Program-made: the position numbers and the translations under genes
Shown here: positions 1 through 10,988 of the stretch, in pieces
Layout of the letters: each line of letters opens with the position of its first letter
Numbering within the stretch: the first letter of the stretch is position 1
Assembly: GCA_034698045.1 (NCBI GenBank)
Contig: JAQGAU010000559.1
Coordinates: forward strand, 1 to 26,332
DNA length: 26,332 nt
Source of the DNA: Paramacrobiotus richtersi
Lineage: Eukaryota > Tardigrada > Eutardigrada > Parachela > Macrobiotidae
Direction of reading: 5' to 3'
Notes under the pieces: model-generated
Seen by the model: the letters and a program-made list of their open reading frames with translations, nothing else
Database searches by the model: none
What the model was told of the DNA's origin: nothing

Positions 1-25
1 AGGTAAAAATATTCAACGGGTGATT

Positions 26-1073
26 TTATAAAAAATCGCAAAAAAAGTGTTTCATGTTGGCGAAATAGGTCTCTGTAGAGTTCCAATCATCACCGGTTGC
101 GTTTTTCGCTCTGAAGATGTGCAGGTATCGTCCTTGGAATACAGTGCTATACGCCGGCGTGCCAAAGTCCACTGTTTCTGCCAAAAGAGAATGCATTATA
201 CGTCAGATTTGGTCAAAAAGAAGAATTTACTGCATGTAAAAGAACAGTTATATCTTCTGCTAATGTTCCTGGTATATGCTTATCTTTTTCGGCTATACCT
301 TTGGTCCGAATAGAAATTAGGTATGAGTACAGTTTTTAGAAACAGCTGCAGAAACACCAGTAAAAACAGGAACCAAAACTTAGGAATAGGAAGTGCTCAT
401 ACTGGGAGGGAATGGAAATGGGATTATGGCCAGTTTATATAGTATAGAATGTGCTCTGTTTGAATGCTGTATAATTATTATATCACATATTTACGAAGTA
501 CATAATTAGGAAAATCTGTCATTATCCAGTTCAAACATCTGGTCAGTTTTACCGATGTATCTATCATTTTTATCGCAAAATCACGCGAACTTTCATAATT
601 AAATGAACCCAAACGATAAATCTGAAACGGTATTACCGAAAATCACTCGATCACAACAGTTATGTATGCACATATCTTTTGTAAACAACGGAAAGCGTTC
701 CGGTGCGAAAGGTTCGAAATGGCCGGATACTAGCCTTAATTAATTAAGTGCGAACCTGAGAAATATTCTCTAATTTGCTAACACAAACAGTTCATTGGCA
801 GCATATGACACAACAATTCGAACTAACTGCAAGCGGTCACGCCTATAATGTAAATGGACGAGGTACACTTTTTGTACACATTACAAAAGTAAGAAAACTA
901 CAGTGAACCGTCAATGTGTCCCTACCGTGAGAAGGGCGGCCGGGATGGGGAACTTCCGGCTCCGAGCTGGCCACTGTCGGTGCAGCCAAATCAATGTCGT
1001 GTTTCAGCAAATTCGATGTTGCTGTCGCTCCACATACTGCGATAGCGATCCAGAGAATCTGGAAGCAGGCCAT
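26..1073 (-). CDS. Hypothetical small secreted protein, two exons (tentative)
   Basis: I do not recognise this protein. Exon 1 runs 1073 to 926 and exon 2 runs 177 to 26, with stop TAA at 28-26. The donor after 926 reads GTAGGG and the acceptor before 177 is TTTTGGCAG. The phases fit (1 base + 2 bases) and the joined frame is exactly 300 nt, giving 99 residues. Residues 1-20 look like a signal peptide (MACFQILWIAIAVCG, then small residues). The rest has two N-glycosylation sequons (NAT at 75-77, NST at 82-84) and few cysteines, so it is probably secreted and glycosylated. Other acceptors in the 748-nt intron that I tried in the required phase hit stops, so no middle exon was found, but one may have been missed. 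A TATA-like box lies about 205 nt upstream. The secretory signal is the best evidence; the gene model as a whole is inference. Confidence 0.38.
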
Positions 1074-1261
1074 GGCGGGCGATCGTGGGTTTCCCGTTTG
1101 AGGGTTCGATGTCGATTCTAGTATACGTAACGAGCGCGGAAGTCCTGAAATAACAATCACATCCTTTACGCGGCGATGTAACGAAACTTGTTATAACGGT
1201 AATGTTTGTCAGGATTAAGGATTCGACCGCCTGTAATTCATTCGGCCGTAAATTAAACAAC

Positions 1262-1297
1262 TAATGACTTACTGTACGTATATAATGACTTACTGTA
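1262..1297 (-). promoter_or_regulatory. TATA-like box inside a 15-nt direct repeat
   Basis: The 15-nt sequence TAATGACTTACTGTA occurs at 1262-1276 and again at 1283-1297, a 21-nt period. TATATA at 1279-1284 lies where the copies meet. On the minus strand this would place a transcription start near 1250, upstream of the start codon of the tentative secreted-protein gene at 1073. The repeat is seen directly; the promoter role is inferred. Confidence 0.35.
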
Positions 1298-2253
1298 TGC
1301 TCAGGAAGCACGCGTGCAGATCTTTCAGAACCAGTCGCATACGTTTTGGTAAGAGCAGTTTGGATGTGACAAAAGATTAGCAAATGCAAGAAAAGTAAAA
1401 CTGAGCTATGTGCACAGAATCGAAACGCTAGCGTTCGCGCTGTACTTCTCGTTTCATGACGTTACTGTTTTGTATGACGTGTTGTTGGTCAACCAATAAG
1501 GATCGATTGCATCAGATTGTACGTGCTGAGAAGTACAGAACGATGCTGAATTCCTATCCGATGAACCCGTGATAACAACAGGAAATGGTCGAGGACTACT
1601 CGTACAAGTATTCGAATACCTTCGTGATTACCAGTGTTGTAGCTCAATGGTAAGCGCCCAGAAATGTGAAAACGAAGAGTCATGTGCCCAAATCGAGCTT
1701 GTTTGTACTCCGAGGAATCAACGCAGATTTGACAGCCGTTTTCGTATTCCATGGTGCAATATGCTCCATAGGGTGACGTGATGCTGGACAGCCAATAAGG
1801 ATCGACTGCGTCAGATTTACAAATGCGAGTACAGGCGAGCTCTGGTATTGTTTACTGCATTCTTCTGATCCCGGTATTTACCGTAAACATGTAAATAACA
1901 TTCCTAGCTTTTGCCGTTCGAGATCAGGCAGGAAACGTTCAGCAAGGTAGATACACTCTTTCAGTCTTTACTCGGTCATCTGCCTTGCGTTCAGGATCAT
2001 TATTTTAACAATTTGACCGCTGTGTGAATAAATGTATTTATACCATACATCGCATGTTTCCCAGTTTTCATTAATTTTGCCCAATCCTACAGTGAAGTAC
2101 GAAACTTTCATACACTGTTTATATATGTTCTGGAAAACTATCCAATAAATTTTTTTTCTTCAAAGTTTCGTCAGTAACCGGCTCATAATTAATGCCAAAT
2201 ACGAGAAAAACCCAACGGTTCAATAACTTGCTGGCATCGATAAAACAATCATG
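1298..2253. other. Spacer between the secreted-protein candidate and MAN2C1
   Basis: No gene can be supported here. The stretch holds the 44-nt direct repeat, a 12-nt palindrome AACGCTAGCGTT at 1424-1435, and plus-strand AATAAA hexamers at 2027-2032 and 2143-2148. The hexamers could be poly(A) signals of an unrecognised plus-strand transcript or chance. Short open frames near 1585-1780 did not join into a gene. Confidence 0.4.
1475..1817. repeat. 44-nt direct repeat with TGACGTG and CCAAT
   Basis: Copies at 1475-1518 and 1774-1817 match at 38 of 44 positions. Each has TGACGTG, then CCAAT 11 nt further on, then a shared AAGGATCGA core. TGACGTG resembles the ATF6/XBP1 (UPRE) or CREB-family core, and CCAAT is the NF-Y site. 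The copies are 299 nt apart and lie upstream of the minus-strand secreted-protein candidate, so they could be duplicated enhancer elements of that gene. Confidence 0.5.
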
Positions 2254-2259
2254 TTTAAT
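2254..2259 (-). terminator. Poly(A) signal (ATTAAA) for MAN2C1
   Basis: ATTAAA on the minus strand lies 87-92 nt past the MAN2C1 stop codon. It is the commonest variant of AATAAA, and no AATAAA was seen on this strand between the stop and this point. Confidence 0.5.
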
Positions 2260-2345
2260 TAATATTCACGTACAGCCGCAATGTCTGACCTAAAAGGTAT
2301 TCTTCCACAGCACAGTTTACAAAAACTAATAAAAGCTAAAATAAA

Positions 2346-5300
2346 TTACCAATGTCCAGGAGTATCCTCAGTCAAGGACAAAACGAAGCTTTTAATCTCA
2401 AAAGCTCTTAAAACTACAACAAACTCCTTATTCTGGACCGCAGTCTTCTCCCCAACCACATCCTCCAGTATACTGCACTCCTGCACCGCTTCCACCGGGA
2501 ACATCGTTCTGACACTGGCCACAGCGCCTCCACCATAACTCTCGTACAATCTGATAACAACAGCACGCGACCGATCCTCGGCGACTTTGACCGCGTCGAG
2601 CACCACAGCCGGATTAGAAACAGTGAAAAAATGGACCAGACCACTCCGGGCTAACTGCTTAGCGTCCGTCGGGTCGGTGTAAACGGGATCCCAGGTGTCG
2701 TTCAAGGAGGACGCGTGCTGGATCACGTTGGCTTCTTGGAATGATCCCCTGAGAAACAAACCCAGTGTAAAGCATTGAAGCTGTCTTTAAAGCGTTCAAT
2801 TTATATTCACCAATGCGGCATGATGGCGTATCTCAACGGGTGAACTCCCATATCCGCGTCGGGATCGGGTGCCTTGGGGGAGCGTAGCAGGGACAATGCC
2901 ATCTTGTTGTCACGCACGGAAAAACCATGGTTGGTCAGATTGATCACAGACATCCCGAATCCATGTTCCGACAAATCCGCCCAGCGTTGACAGCATACTT
3001 CGAACTTGGCCCAGTCCCAGGAGGTGTTGCGGTGTGCTGGACGTTCAATCCAGCCGTTTTGAATCTCGAAAGTTGCTTTCTTGTTCTCAGAGGTCACGTT
3101 AGCGTCCACCTGCAAGACTCTTCGGTCAAGAAGGGAAAATCAAGCTTCACACATTTTTCTGGTCTAAACCGACACAATGATTCCGGTCAAGTACAGTAAA
3201 CTATCATCTGCTAATAAACACTTTCTAATGGTACAATTTTCTGGCTAGAAACTGGCGTTTGTCTTTCCCATAGTTACTGTACAACTTATTTCACCGATAA
3301 TGAATAAAATTTTAATCGAAACCACGTACCTCCATTTTGAGAAACTTGTGCTTCTCTTTCCAGTCAACATCACATTCAACCTGGACGATGGGTGCAGCCG
3401 GATGCAAGAAGATGCGCATACTGACCAGACAGCCATCCGAAACGCGGAATACAGTCCGCACATCCGTCTGACCAACATGACACCCAATCAGCTCATACTT
3501 GGTCGCATGCCGCGCCTCCAAGTGATAGTCCATACAGTCCCACGCATCCCAGAACAGCGGCACATCATCGAACATCACCAGCTGGTTGGCCACACCACCC
3601 TTGGAAATGCATTCCCGATGCACACCGTTTCCGGCCGGTTTCAGCAGCATCGATGAAATCACACCAAACCCGTTCAACTTCACCGTGAGGAACTCATTCT
3701 CCATGGTCATCGTTTCGTCGTCATGTTTCTGTATGCTGACCGCACTCAGAATGATATTCAAGTAGCGGATATCGTTCGTCATGGAGTAAGGAGGAAGAGC
3801 CGCGCAAGTCGCATGCTTTTCGTTCTTGTAGTAGATTGTGCCGCTGCTGGCGTTGAAAAACGGCGGCTGACTCGGTGAGAGGAAGTTGAGGCTGGATCCG
3901 CAATCTTCGTTCAATGCGTCGATAAGACTGCCTAGAAAGATCGGGAAACTGTTAAAAACATGAAAAAACTACTACTAACTTGGATAAAGCTAACAAGCAT
4001 CTACAAAAACATAGATACACCAAAAAGACACATACTGTATCCTTCCTCAGGCAGTTTAACAATGCAATGCGAAAAGATGATTTTGTTTCGTTAAACGCAA
4101 ACAAAACACATATTCACTACCTCAAACTTCTTAAAAACAACTTCCAGGTTAATTACCCACCTAAAATGCGATTAGCATCCTCAAAAACTTTAGCAATGGA
4201 TGTCCCGGGTAGGACATCATGAAACTGTTGCAGAAGGAAGTCCTGCCACTGTTCCGTTCTGTTTCGCGGCTCAATGCCAAGAAACGCGTAACACAGAGCG
4301 TCCAGAAACTCCACATCACGGAACAAGGTCTGTACCATTCGGTTGTTCCGTTTCAGCAGCGCCTGGGTCGTGTATGTGCCGTTATGCAGTTCCAAGTATA
4401 ACTCGCCGCTCCATACATTCAGATTCTTTTGTTTCTTTTCCAGCCCGGCGAAAAAATCGGAAACAGTTTTATCCAGAGAGACTTTCGGGACACCGTCGAT
4501 ATCCTTCATCCGGCGACCTAAAAAACAGTGCAGAAGTTTCTAAACCATGCGCATTTATCCAAATATCGTTCCAAAGGTAACAAGGTTCGTTATGTGATTT
4601 TTTACATATGTTTACATATGTAAACATATAGTGTAGTTTCACATATATTTTTTATATATTTTTTAGTGTTTACGAAACATGTAAATGTTGATTAAGTTTC
4701 AGAAGTATCGAAAATAAGTAAATTATTAAAAAAATGGAAGCTGAAGCTACAAAAAGCCACAATAATGAGCAATTTCAATCGAAATACTGCACAAAATCAA
4801 AATAAATTCAAACAAAATCTGAAATTATTTCGGCAGTGTTTACTGACCTCTCTCGATCATGGCCGCTGTACAGCCACCTCCACCGTCTCCATATCCATAC
4901 AACAACATGCTCTGGTCAACGCGGCCTTTATCTTTCAATTTGTCAACGATTTTCACAGTGTCTTCCACAGTCAAATTCATTTCGTAGCTTTCACCGGGCG
5001 GGAAATGCACCAGTACTTCCGAACCGTCGATTCCGCGCCAAAGGAAATTATTATGAGGAAACTTATTCATTAGACTCCAGGACATCTTGGCGCTGAGGAA
5101 ATACTTAATTCCAGCCAAGCGCATAATCTGCGGCAACTGCGCGGAGTAACCGAATGTATCCGGTAGCCAAAACGTATCGCATCTAGGAAAACATTCATTA
5201 GAGGGCAATAAATATAATAACGCCTCTCTACATTCGTTAACAACTTTAAAAATCACTGATCATAAATCAACAACCCAAAATCCCTACATTTCGCTATACC

Positions 5301-7748
5301 ATCCAGATTCCAGAAAAAAACGGACAGCTCATTTCATAAACAGATGATAACTCGATTCACAAGCATTTAAGATTTGACGTGCAACCACAATGCAGGAGCC
5401 CGCAATGTGCCATTGAACTACGTTTTGTCACTGGAGGAGATGATACGATATACACAGCTACGAGTAAAATAAACCGCCGAGTAACAACCTTTTCCTTAAT
5501 AAAGATTTCAGATACAAAGAAGGCTAAAATGCTGATCAGGAAATTTAGAAGATTTCTTGTATAACACGTCTAACCGACAAGCACATAGCGTTTTTCTGAA
5601 ATTATTGCCAAAACGAATCCGTTAATCCCAATTTTAAATCGACTGGATTTTAAACTCAAAAAAACTAATATAAATATCCGTTGCATAAATAATCCCGTAA
5701 CACGTCTTTCTCACCGAAGGCCAAATTCCTCCTGGAAAAACTTCTGCCCATAGAGAAACTGCCGAATAAAGGCTTCTCCGCTGGGCAGATTCCCGTCCAT
5801 CTCCACCCACGTCCCACCGACCGGAATAAACTGACCCTTCTTGACGAATTTCTTCACCTGGTCATACACCACCGGATAGTGCTCCTTCACCCAGCGGAAC
5901 TGCTGCGCGGAGGAGGCCACGAACCGAAAGTCGGGGTATTCCTCCATCAACCGGATCATCGTAATCCAACTGCGCCCGCACTTGCGAATGGTCTCGTCGT
6001 ACGCCCACAACCAGGCGCAATCAATGTGGCAGTGGCCTAACGCTAGTATCTCATGCTGACTGTCACCGTTATGTTGGGCGAAGAATTCGGAGGTGAGTTT
6101 TCGCATGTCGGAAATCTTGGTCGACGCATCCGTCTAATACCCAGGTAACGTCGAAATGAACGTAATTATAACAGCATAATTCAACCAAACCATTACAACA
6201 GCAGCGCAACGAGCCGTTAAAACAATATCATAAAAGGAGTGGTAAAAAATCATTATAAAAAAATGGAAATTATTATTCTTATAAATTATTATTATTAGAA
6301 AAGTATTTAAAAAAAACAGAAATTATTATTGTTATAAATTATTATTATTATAAAAAATTATTATAAAAAGAGTCGTTTTGGATAACGAAATCTGAAGTTC
6401 TCCATGATGATAAGGAAGTGAACTAAGCCACATACAACGCGATCTCAGCAATGTGTGTATGAAAATTCACAAAATTTGTTAATAAACAAAGCAAAAAAAT
6501 GATCAAACGCCTATCTCGTTAACTACACATATCAGCAACAAAACTGCGCTTTTATCAATAAAAAAACTTAGAACCCACCTTCATGATATTAATGATATGA
6601 TTAGCCAGATACATAGCTTGATAATTCCTCGGACTATTCTCCGGGAGATGCTTAGCCATTCCGATCAAAATCTCAAAATCCGTAAAGAGATCAAACGCTT
6701 CCCGGTCAAACACGGCCACCGCTGCCTTCTTAACACTGAACATTTTCCCGGGGTCCGGTGGGTTGATCATCCCGCCCGCGCCCGCCCCGAACGCATCGTT
6801 ACACGCCACTTCCAGCCACAACTCCCGTTGGAGGTCTTTGGCGGTTAATTTCTTGGATAAAACGTAGGAATCGCGCATTTGGAAGTCGATTCCACCGCTG
6901 AAAGCTTGCAGGGGGGTTTTCGCACCGGGCTCCCAGAGCATGGCTTCGCTCCCGGAATCCCAGAGGAAATGGACTTCTTTACCTGTCCATGATTCGGGAA
7001 TGCGTATATCCACGATAAACCTGAAAAGAGATCGATAAAAAATTTGTTCAGGTGTAATTTTTGCGCAGAAAAAATATTACAATATTTTACTTATATAAAA
7101 ATGCCGCTTAACTTATTTAATTTTGAGTTCAGTAGTATTTAAATACATTAAAATTTAATTAGAATCATTTATCCAATAAAAATATAAAAAATTAAAAGAG
7201 GAAATTTTGCGGTCAATGCTAAACACAGAAAAAAAAATTATTCGCAAAGGAAAAAATAAAATAATGCAAAAATAATGAAAATAAAATAATCTTTAGATTG
7301 TATTGCATAATCTGATAACTGCATTACGTCGTTACGAAAGTCAAAGGAGAAAAACGTATGCTAACACAGTTTTATCGATGAAACTTTCTGTAGAATCCCT
7401 AAAATCGTGAAACTGCTGTTCGTACCAGTGGGTGGACCACGTCGGTCCAAAGGTTTCTCCCAGATTATAGGGAACGAATTTCTCGCGTCCTGGAACTGAC
7501 ACTTTCCATTCAGGTCCATCACCGTCATCCGCTGATGAATCTGCATCAACGGATGGTGGGGAGCTGGTTGAGATCGTGTTCCGAGCGGCGGTAGCGTCCC
7601 AGTGCAGAATGTTCGAGACAGACTGTGTTGTGGGATAAATGCGTCCATGGAGGTTCACATCAGCAAAGTACTCTTTGGAAATGAACTTTTCAACACGCTC
7701 AAATGTTGTGCGGCGATGTTTTGTTAGACTAGCTACGACGGAATCCAT
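2346..7748 (-). CDS. MAN2C1: Cytosolic alpha-mannosidase (GH38, MAN2C1), 8 exons, complete
   Basis: Alpha-mannosidase 2C1 trims mannose from free oligosaccharides in the cytosol, the products of ER-associated glycoprotein disposal. Exons: 7748-7426, 7020-6579, 6133-5715, 5182-4848, 4517-4161, 3931-3330, 3109-2811 and 2748-2346 (stop TAA). All junctions are GT-AG with matching phases; the frame is 3180 nt, 1059 residues (human about 1040). The start was chosen where similarity to the human N-terminus begins ([13 protein letters not shown]); in-frame codons continue upstream without similarity. GH38 hallmarks: GHCHIDCAW with zinc ligands H291 and D293; WLPDTFGYS with nucleophile D403; [10 protein letters not shown] with zinc ligand H606. 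[28 protein letters not shown] and [11 protein letters not shown] mark the C-terminal beta domains. There is no signal peptide, as expected. An acidic Ser-rich insert (about residues 68-90) is absent from human. The last intron is only 62 nt. Confidence 0.97.
4606..4629. repeat. Perfect 24-nt AT-rich palindrome in MAN2C1 intron 4
   Basis: The 24 nt are their own reverse complement, centred on ACATATGT, with half-sites ATATGTTTAC. GTTTAC resembles a forkhead-type core, but AT-rich palindromes also arise by slippage, so no function is claimed. Confidence 0.6.
6266..6350. repeat. Duplicated 32-nt AT-rich unit in MAN2C1 intron 2
   Basis: Positions 6266-6297 and 6319-6350 differ at one base of 32. 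Both carry ATT trinucleotide runs and are separated by an A-rich linker. It looks like a small tandem duplication in a low-complexity intron. Confidence 0.6.
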
Positions 7749-8041
7749 GGTGCGTTGGTAAGGACGGAAATATTCAGCGTGTACGGAACTTCGCAAAAAA
7801 GTAAGAAAGGCTCGGAAAGCAATAACATGATTTTGATCACATTCATTCAAAAATTAAGCAGATGTTACATGGTGACTGCCGCCGCTAGGCGGCCTCCTTA
7901 AGGACATCAAAATTTGCGATTGACGCTGATCAGCAGTTTCTGCAATGTCAGTTTTCCTATGTTCATCTTCAAGCTCGATGTCGGTTGTTAATTTGCCAGT
8001 GTGTTCGATCTTCGAACTCAACATGGTCATAATCTGCTAGC
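7749..8041 (-). promoter_or_regulatory. MAN2C1 upstream region with GC-rich hairpin
   Basis: This spacer separates the MAN2C1 start codon from the DUS4L 3' end and should hold the MAN2C1 5' untranslated region and promoter. The main structure is a perfect 6-bp GC stem (7878-7883 with 7888-7893, loop GCTA) in an AT-rich setting, followed by the palindrome TCCTTAAGGA. No TATA box was recognised at a convincing distance. Confidence 0.4.
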
Positions 8042-8047
8042 TTTAAT
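8042..8047 (-). terminator. Poly(A) signal (ATTAAA) for DUS4L
   Basis: ATTAAA on the minus strand lies 208-213 nt past the DUS4L stop and is the first canonical-like hexamer found there. About 295 nt then separate it from the MAN2C1 start codon. Confidence 0.4.
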
Positions 8048-8254
8048 CAAAAATCCCTGCTACAACATCTGACAAATCTTCCATAGTTCCTCATGAGTCA
8101 CACATTCAAAATCAGAATACTGAACTTCCCGTTCATTTTTCTCATACAAAGCAACAAAGATGACAAGAACAAGACAGTCACACTAAAACCACATCTGTAA
8201 CACATACCACAGACTTGAAGAATTTGGTAACAAAACCAGGATAAAACTTCAAAA

Positions 8255-10554
8255 TCACCCTTCGACCTTGTCGAAATCCGGAAGCTTACTACGCATAAAA
8301 TCCATTATCAAATCACTCTGCTTCACCAACATGGAAAACTCGCCCAGTTCCTCCTTGGTTAAGTAGGGCTGAATCATCTTGATCAGATGATGGTGGCATT
8401 CCGACCACGATAGATAATCCGTCTCGCCTTCGAACATGGCAATCTGCGAACACAAAAAAATGTTGGAAATAACTATCCGTAAAGAAAGTCCAGATGTAAG
8501 CAACCATATCTGGTCTTTCCGTGAAAACAAAACAGAAAACAATGAAAGACTAATTCAACTAAGAAACGAACCAACCAAAAAAGAAAAATATTAGAAGAAT
8601 GATTCCCAAAAGAACTTTTATCTAAATTGTTAATTCCAAAATCATCAAAAAAATTTATAAAATTCAAAAAATTCCCAATAGCCAGTGAAGTCTCTTGTAA
8701 AGAGTTTGGCTACTGCAGTGTTATAATGATAAAAATAATAATCCCGAAACTGCTAGACAGCCCATGCAAATACGATCAGAAATAGAGCAACATAATCGCG
8801 ATATCAAAGTCAGATAAACGAATAATAAACACATAGCAAATCTCCGAAATCAAAAAAATCCAATATTTCTTACCCAATCCTTCATGACGTATAACGGGCA
8901 CTTATCAAATCCAGCAAACATTGTGGGATTCCTTAAAAGCCCTCTAGCCGCCATAACCCCATCCGCTCCAGTTTGTTCAACGATTCTCTCCACATCCGCC
9001 ATATTATAAGCATCCCCATTGGCCACCACGGGCACTTGGACCGAATCCTTGACTAGCTTGATGGCTTCGTAGTTCACCGGGTAATTGGTCAGGACGACTG
9101 CGTCGGGTGTTCGCCCGTGCACGGCGATCCAGGTCACACCGGCGGCTTCCGCTTGCCGGCATAAATCCACGGTTTTACTGCAAATCATCAAAACGGGGTC
9201 TTCTTCGCATTCCGAAAGCGCAGGATAGTAAATCGACCGTAGACGCCGATAAATTTACATCTGCTCATTACACATTTCAATAAATTAAGAAAAACTTCTC
9301 GGAAATCCAATAAGACGCAAATTAATAAACGAAAAACATTCTACCGCTTTAATCTCACCTGAGATCATCTTGAAGTCGAATTTTTATCGTTTTGGAAAAG
9401 TTTGTACTAGGCAGACGGTTGTGGAGCTGCCGGAGCATATCCTGGAGATGTTCAGGCTTTTTCAGTAGACACGAACCAATACATCGCCGGATGGCCCATC
9501 TAAATGCAAACATATCTTATTTTTTCGAATTTTCATTTATTCACTAGATTACAGTCAGTTAATGACTACAATGTGCTCAGCAGATCGATTCCCCTGCTTA
9601 CAGACTTTACAACAAACTTGTACACATAATTCCAAACAGGAAAACATAGACTAATCTTAAACGCTAGATTTTCGCTATGAAAAAGTATAAGCACATGTTA
9701 CTGAAAAACTTACTTCTGAGGGCATCCACAGTTCAAGTCCACACCGTTACTATACCTGCAAGCGAAAATCGGTTAATTATGTTGAAATTACCATAGAAAA
9801 ATCAGAGAATCTTCGATTATTGAAGCAAAGATCGATACACAAACATGTCACGAAATCCTTTATCGAAACCACTTTCCAGTATTCACACGTACGTACAGCA
9901 TAATATCTACGTCGAACACTCATTTACTACAAAAAAATTCAATCCGCCAGAAACCAAAATCAACCGCGAAAAATTCTAGAAGTTTCAATTTTCAAAAATA
10001 CTTACGGATAAACAATCTCAGCAGCATCCGCATACGCCACGGGATCCTTCGTACCAAACTGCACAATTAACGGCCTATCGTCTGAAACCCCAAAACCTTT
10101 AATTCGGAACATATTTTCGACAAATTCTCAGCGTGCTCACCATCACTAGTTTCCCATTCCCCTAGTCGCTGTTTCCGATTGGCAGCAAAGTCTTCCGCGA
10201 TGATCATAGGGGAATACGCAATATCCACTCCATAGTGGCGCGATAAGTTCCGGAAACGAACTCTACAATCACACATACCAACTGAGTAACCCGTTCGATC
10301 GAAACGGGAAAGAATTAATGCGGAGAACTCTGGGGAACCCGAGATAGCACCCGCAAGGTTCTCCAGTTGGAACTGATTTATGTTCAGTCCTGTGGTTACC
10401 TGGAGTATTCCACCATCGGCGCACATATATTCACACATCGTTTACTGCGAAAGATATCCAAAAGATCAATATGCTCTTCGATAGGAGCGACAGTAGGAGC
10501 GCCTTTGCAGTTTACGCTGAAGTACTGACGCTCGATTGGCTTCATTCTGCCCAT
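8255..10554 (-). CDS. DUS4L: tRNA-dihydrouridine synthase 4-like (DUS4L), 7 exons, complete
   Basis: Dus4 enzymes use FMN and NADPH to reduce uridines 20a and 20b in the tRNA D loop. Exons: 10554-10400, 10262-10141, 10081-10006, 9755-9714, 9499-9359, 9177-8874 and 8443-8255 (stop TGA). All phases agree; the frame is 1029 nt, 342 residues (human 317). Introns range from 59 to 430 nt. Motifs in order: ICAPMVEYS (43-51, FMN site), YSPMIIAEDF, PLIVQFGTKD, NGVDLNCGCPQ with the expected catalytic cysteine C129, IKIRL with K171, AVHGRT with H199, VVANGD (229-234), MAARGLLRNP. The start at 10554 has a second Met three codons on. It differs from relatives just after the catalytic cysteine, where the usual acidic-Gly pair (human AEGYGACL) is replaced by IRRCIGSCL. 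It shares a divergent promoter with the ZC3HC1-like gene. Confidence 0.95.
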
Positions 10555-10988
10555 TTGTGATTTGTTTCAGGGATTACAGGTACTTCAATCACTTCCTAAA
10601 CGGAGACCAAACTATAAGGAAACAAAATTCATATCCTTAACTAAAAATCGCTGGTTTGCCCACAACAAAAAGGGGTCTAAACGTTTTGGTCTAAAAATTA
10701 AAAACTTCGAAAAAGTTAGAAAACTTCCGTTCAAACTTCAAACCGGACTTTCATTACCAGAATACTGCAACCCACCGCCTCGGCTGGGCGGTTGAATCAA
10801 TTGCAATTTCACTTTCCGGTTATGTTGCGAGAAAGCAGCAGTTTTTTAAATTGTTAATTTTTGTTCTGCGCGATTTCTGTCGAAGACTGTTTATTTCAAC
10901 AAACAGAAAACGTTTTTCGTCCTGTTACATACTTCTGCAAAACTGACTTTTAAGAAAGTAAATGTTCTTATCTTAAGAGTGTGCAGTA
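10555..10988. promoter_or_regulatory. Divergent promoter between DUS4L and the ZC3HC1-like gene
   Basis: The 434 nt between two oppositely directed start codons should hold both promoters and both 5' untranslated regions. A GC-rich hairpin has stem 10774-10779 with 10787-10792 and a 7-nt loop. TTTCCGG at 10813-10819 resembles an ETS-family site in reverse. No TATA box was recognised, which suits a housekeeping bidirectional promoter. The layout is seen; the function is inferred. Confidence 0.6.

Noticed and set aside
1585-1649. Open stretch with strong start context (M-V-E-D-Y-S-Y-K) and a donor GTAAGC; also a tRNA A-box-like TAGCTCAATGG at 1640-1650.
   Set aside because: No following exon in phase with a credible acceptor could be found before the AATAAA at 2027. 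The D-stem does not pair and no B-box follows, so it is neither a supported gene nor a tRNA.
2281-4580. Several plus-strand frames of 80-126 codons across MAN2C1.
   Set aside because: They are antisense shadows of MAN2C1 exons; the minus-strand reading matches the GH38 family throughout.
10562-10795. 77-codon plus-strand frame in the divergent promoter.
   Set aside because: It lies between two well-supported starts, is dominated by Lys codons from A-rich sequence, and has no donor or similarity.
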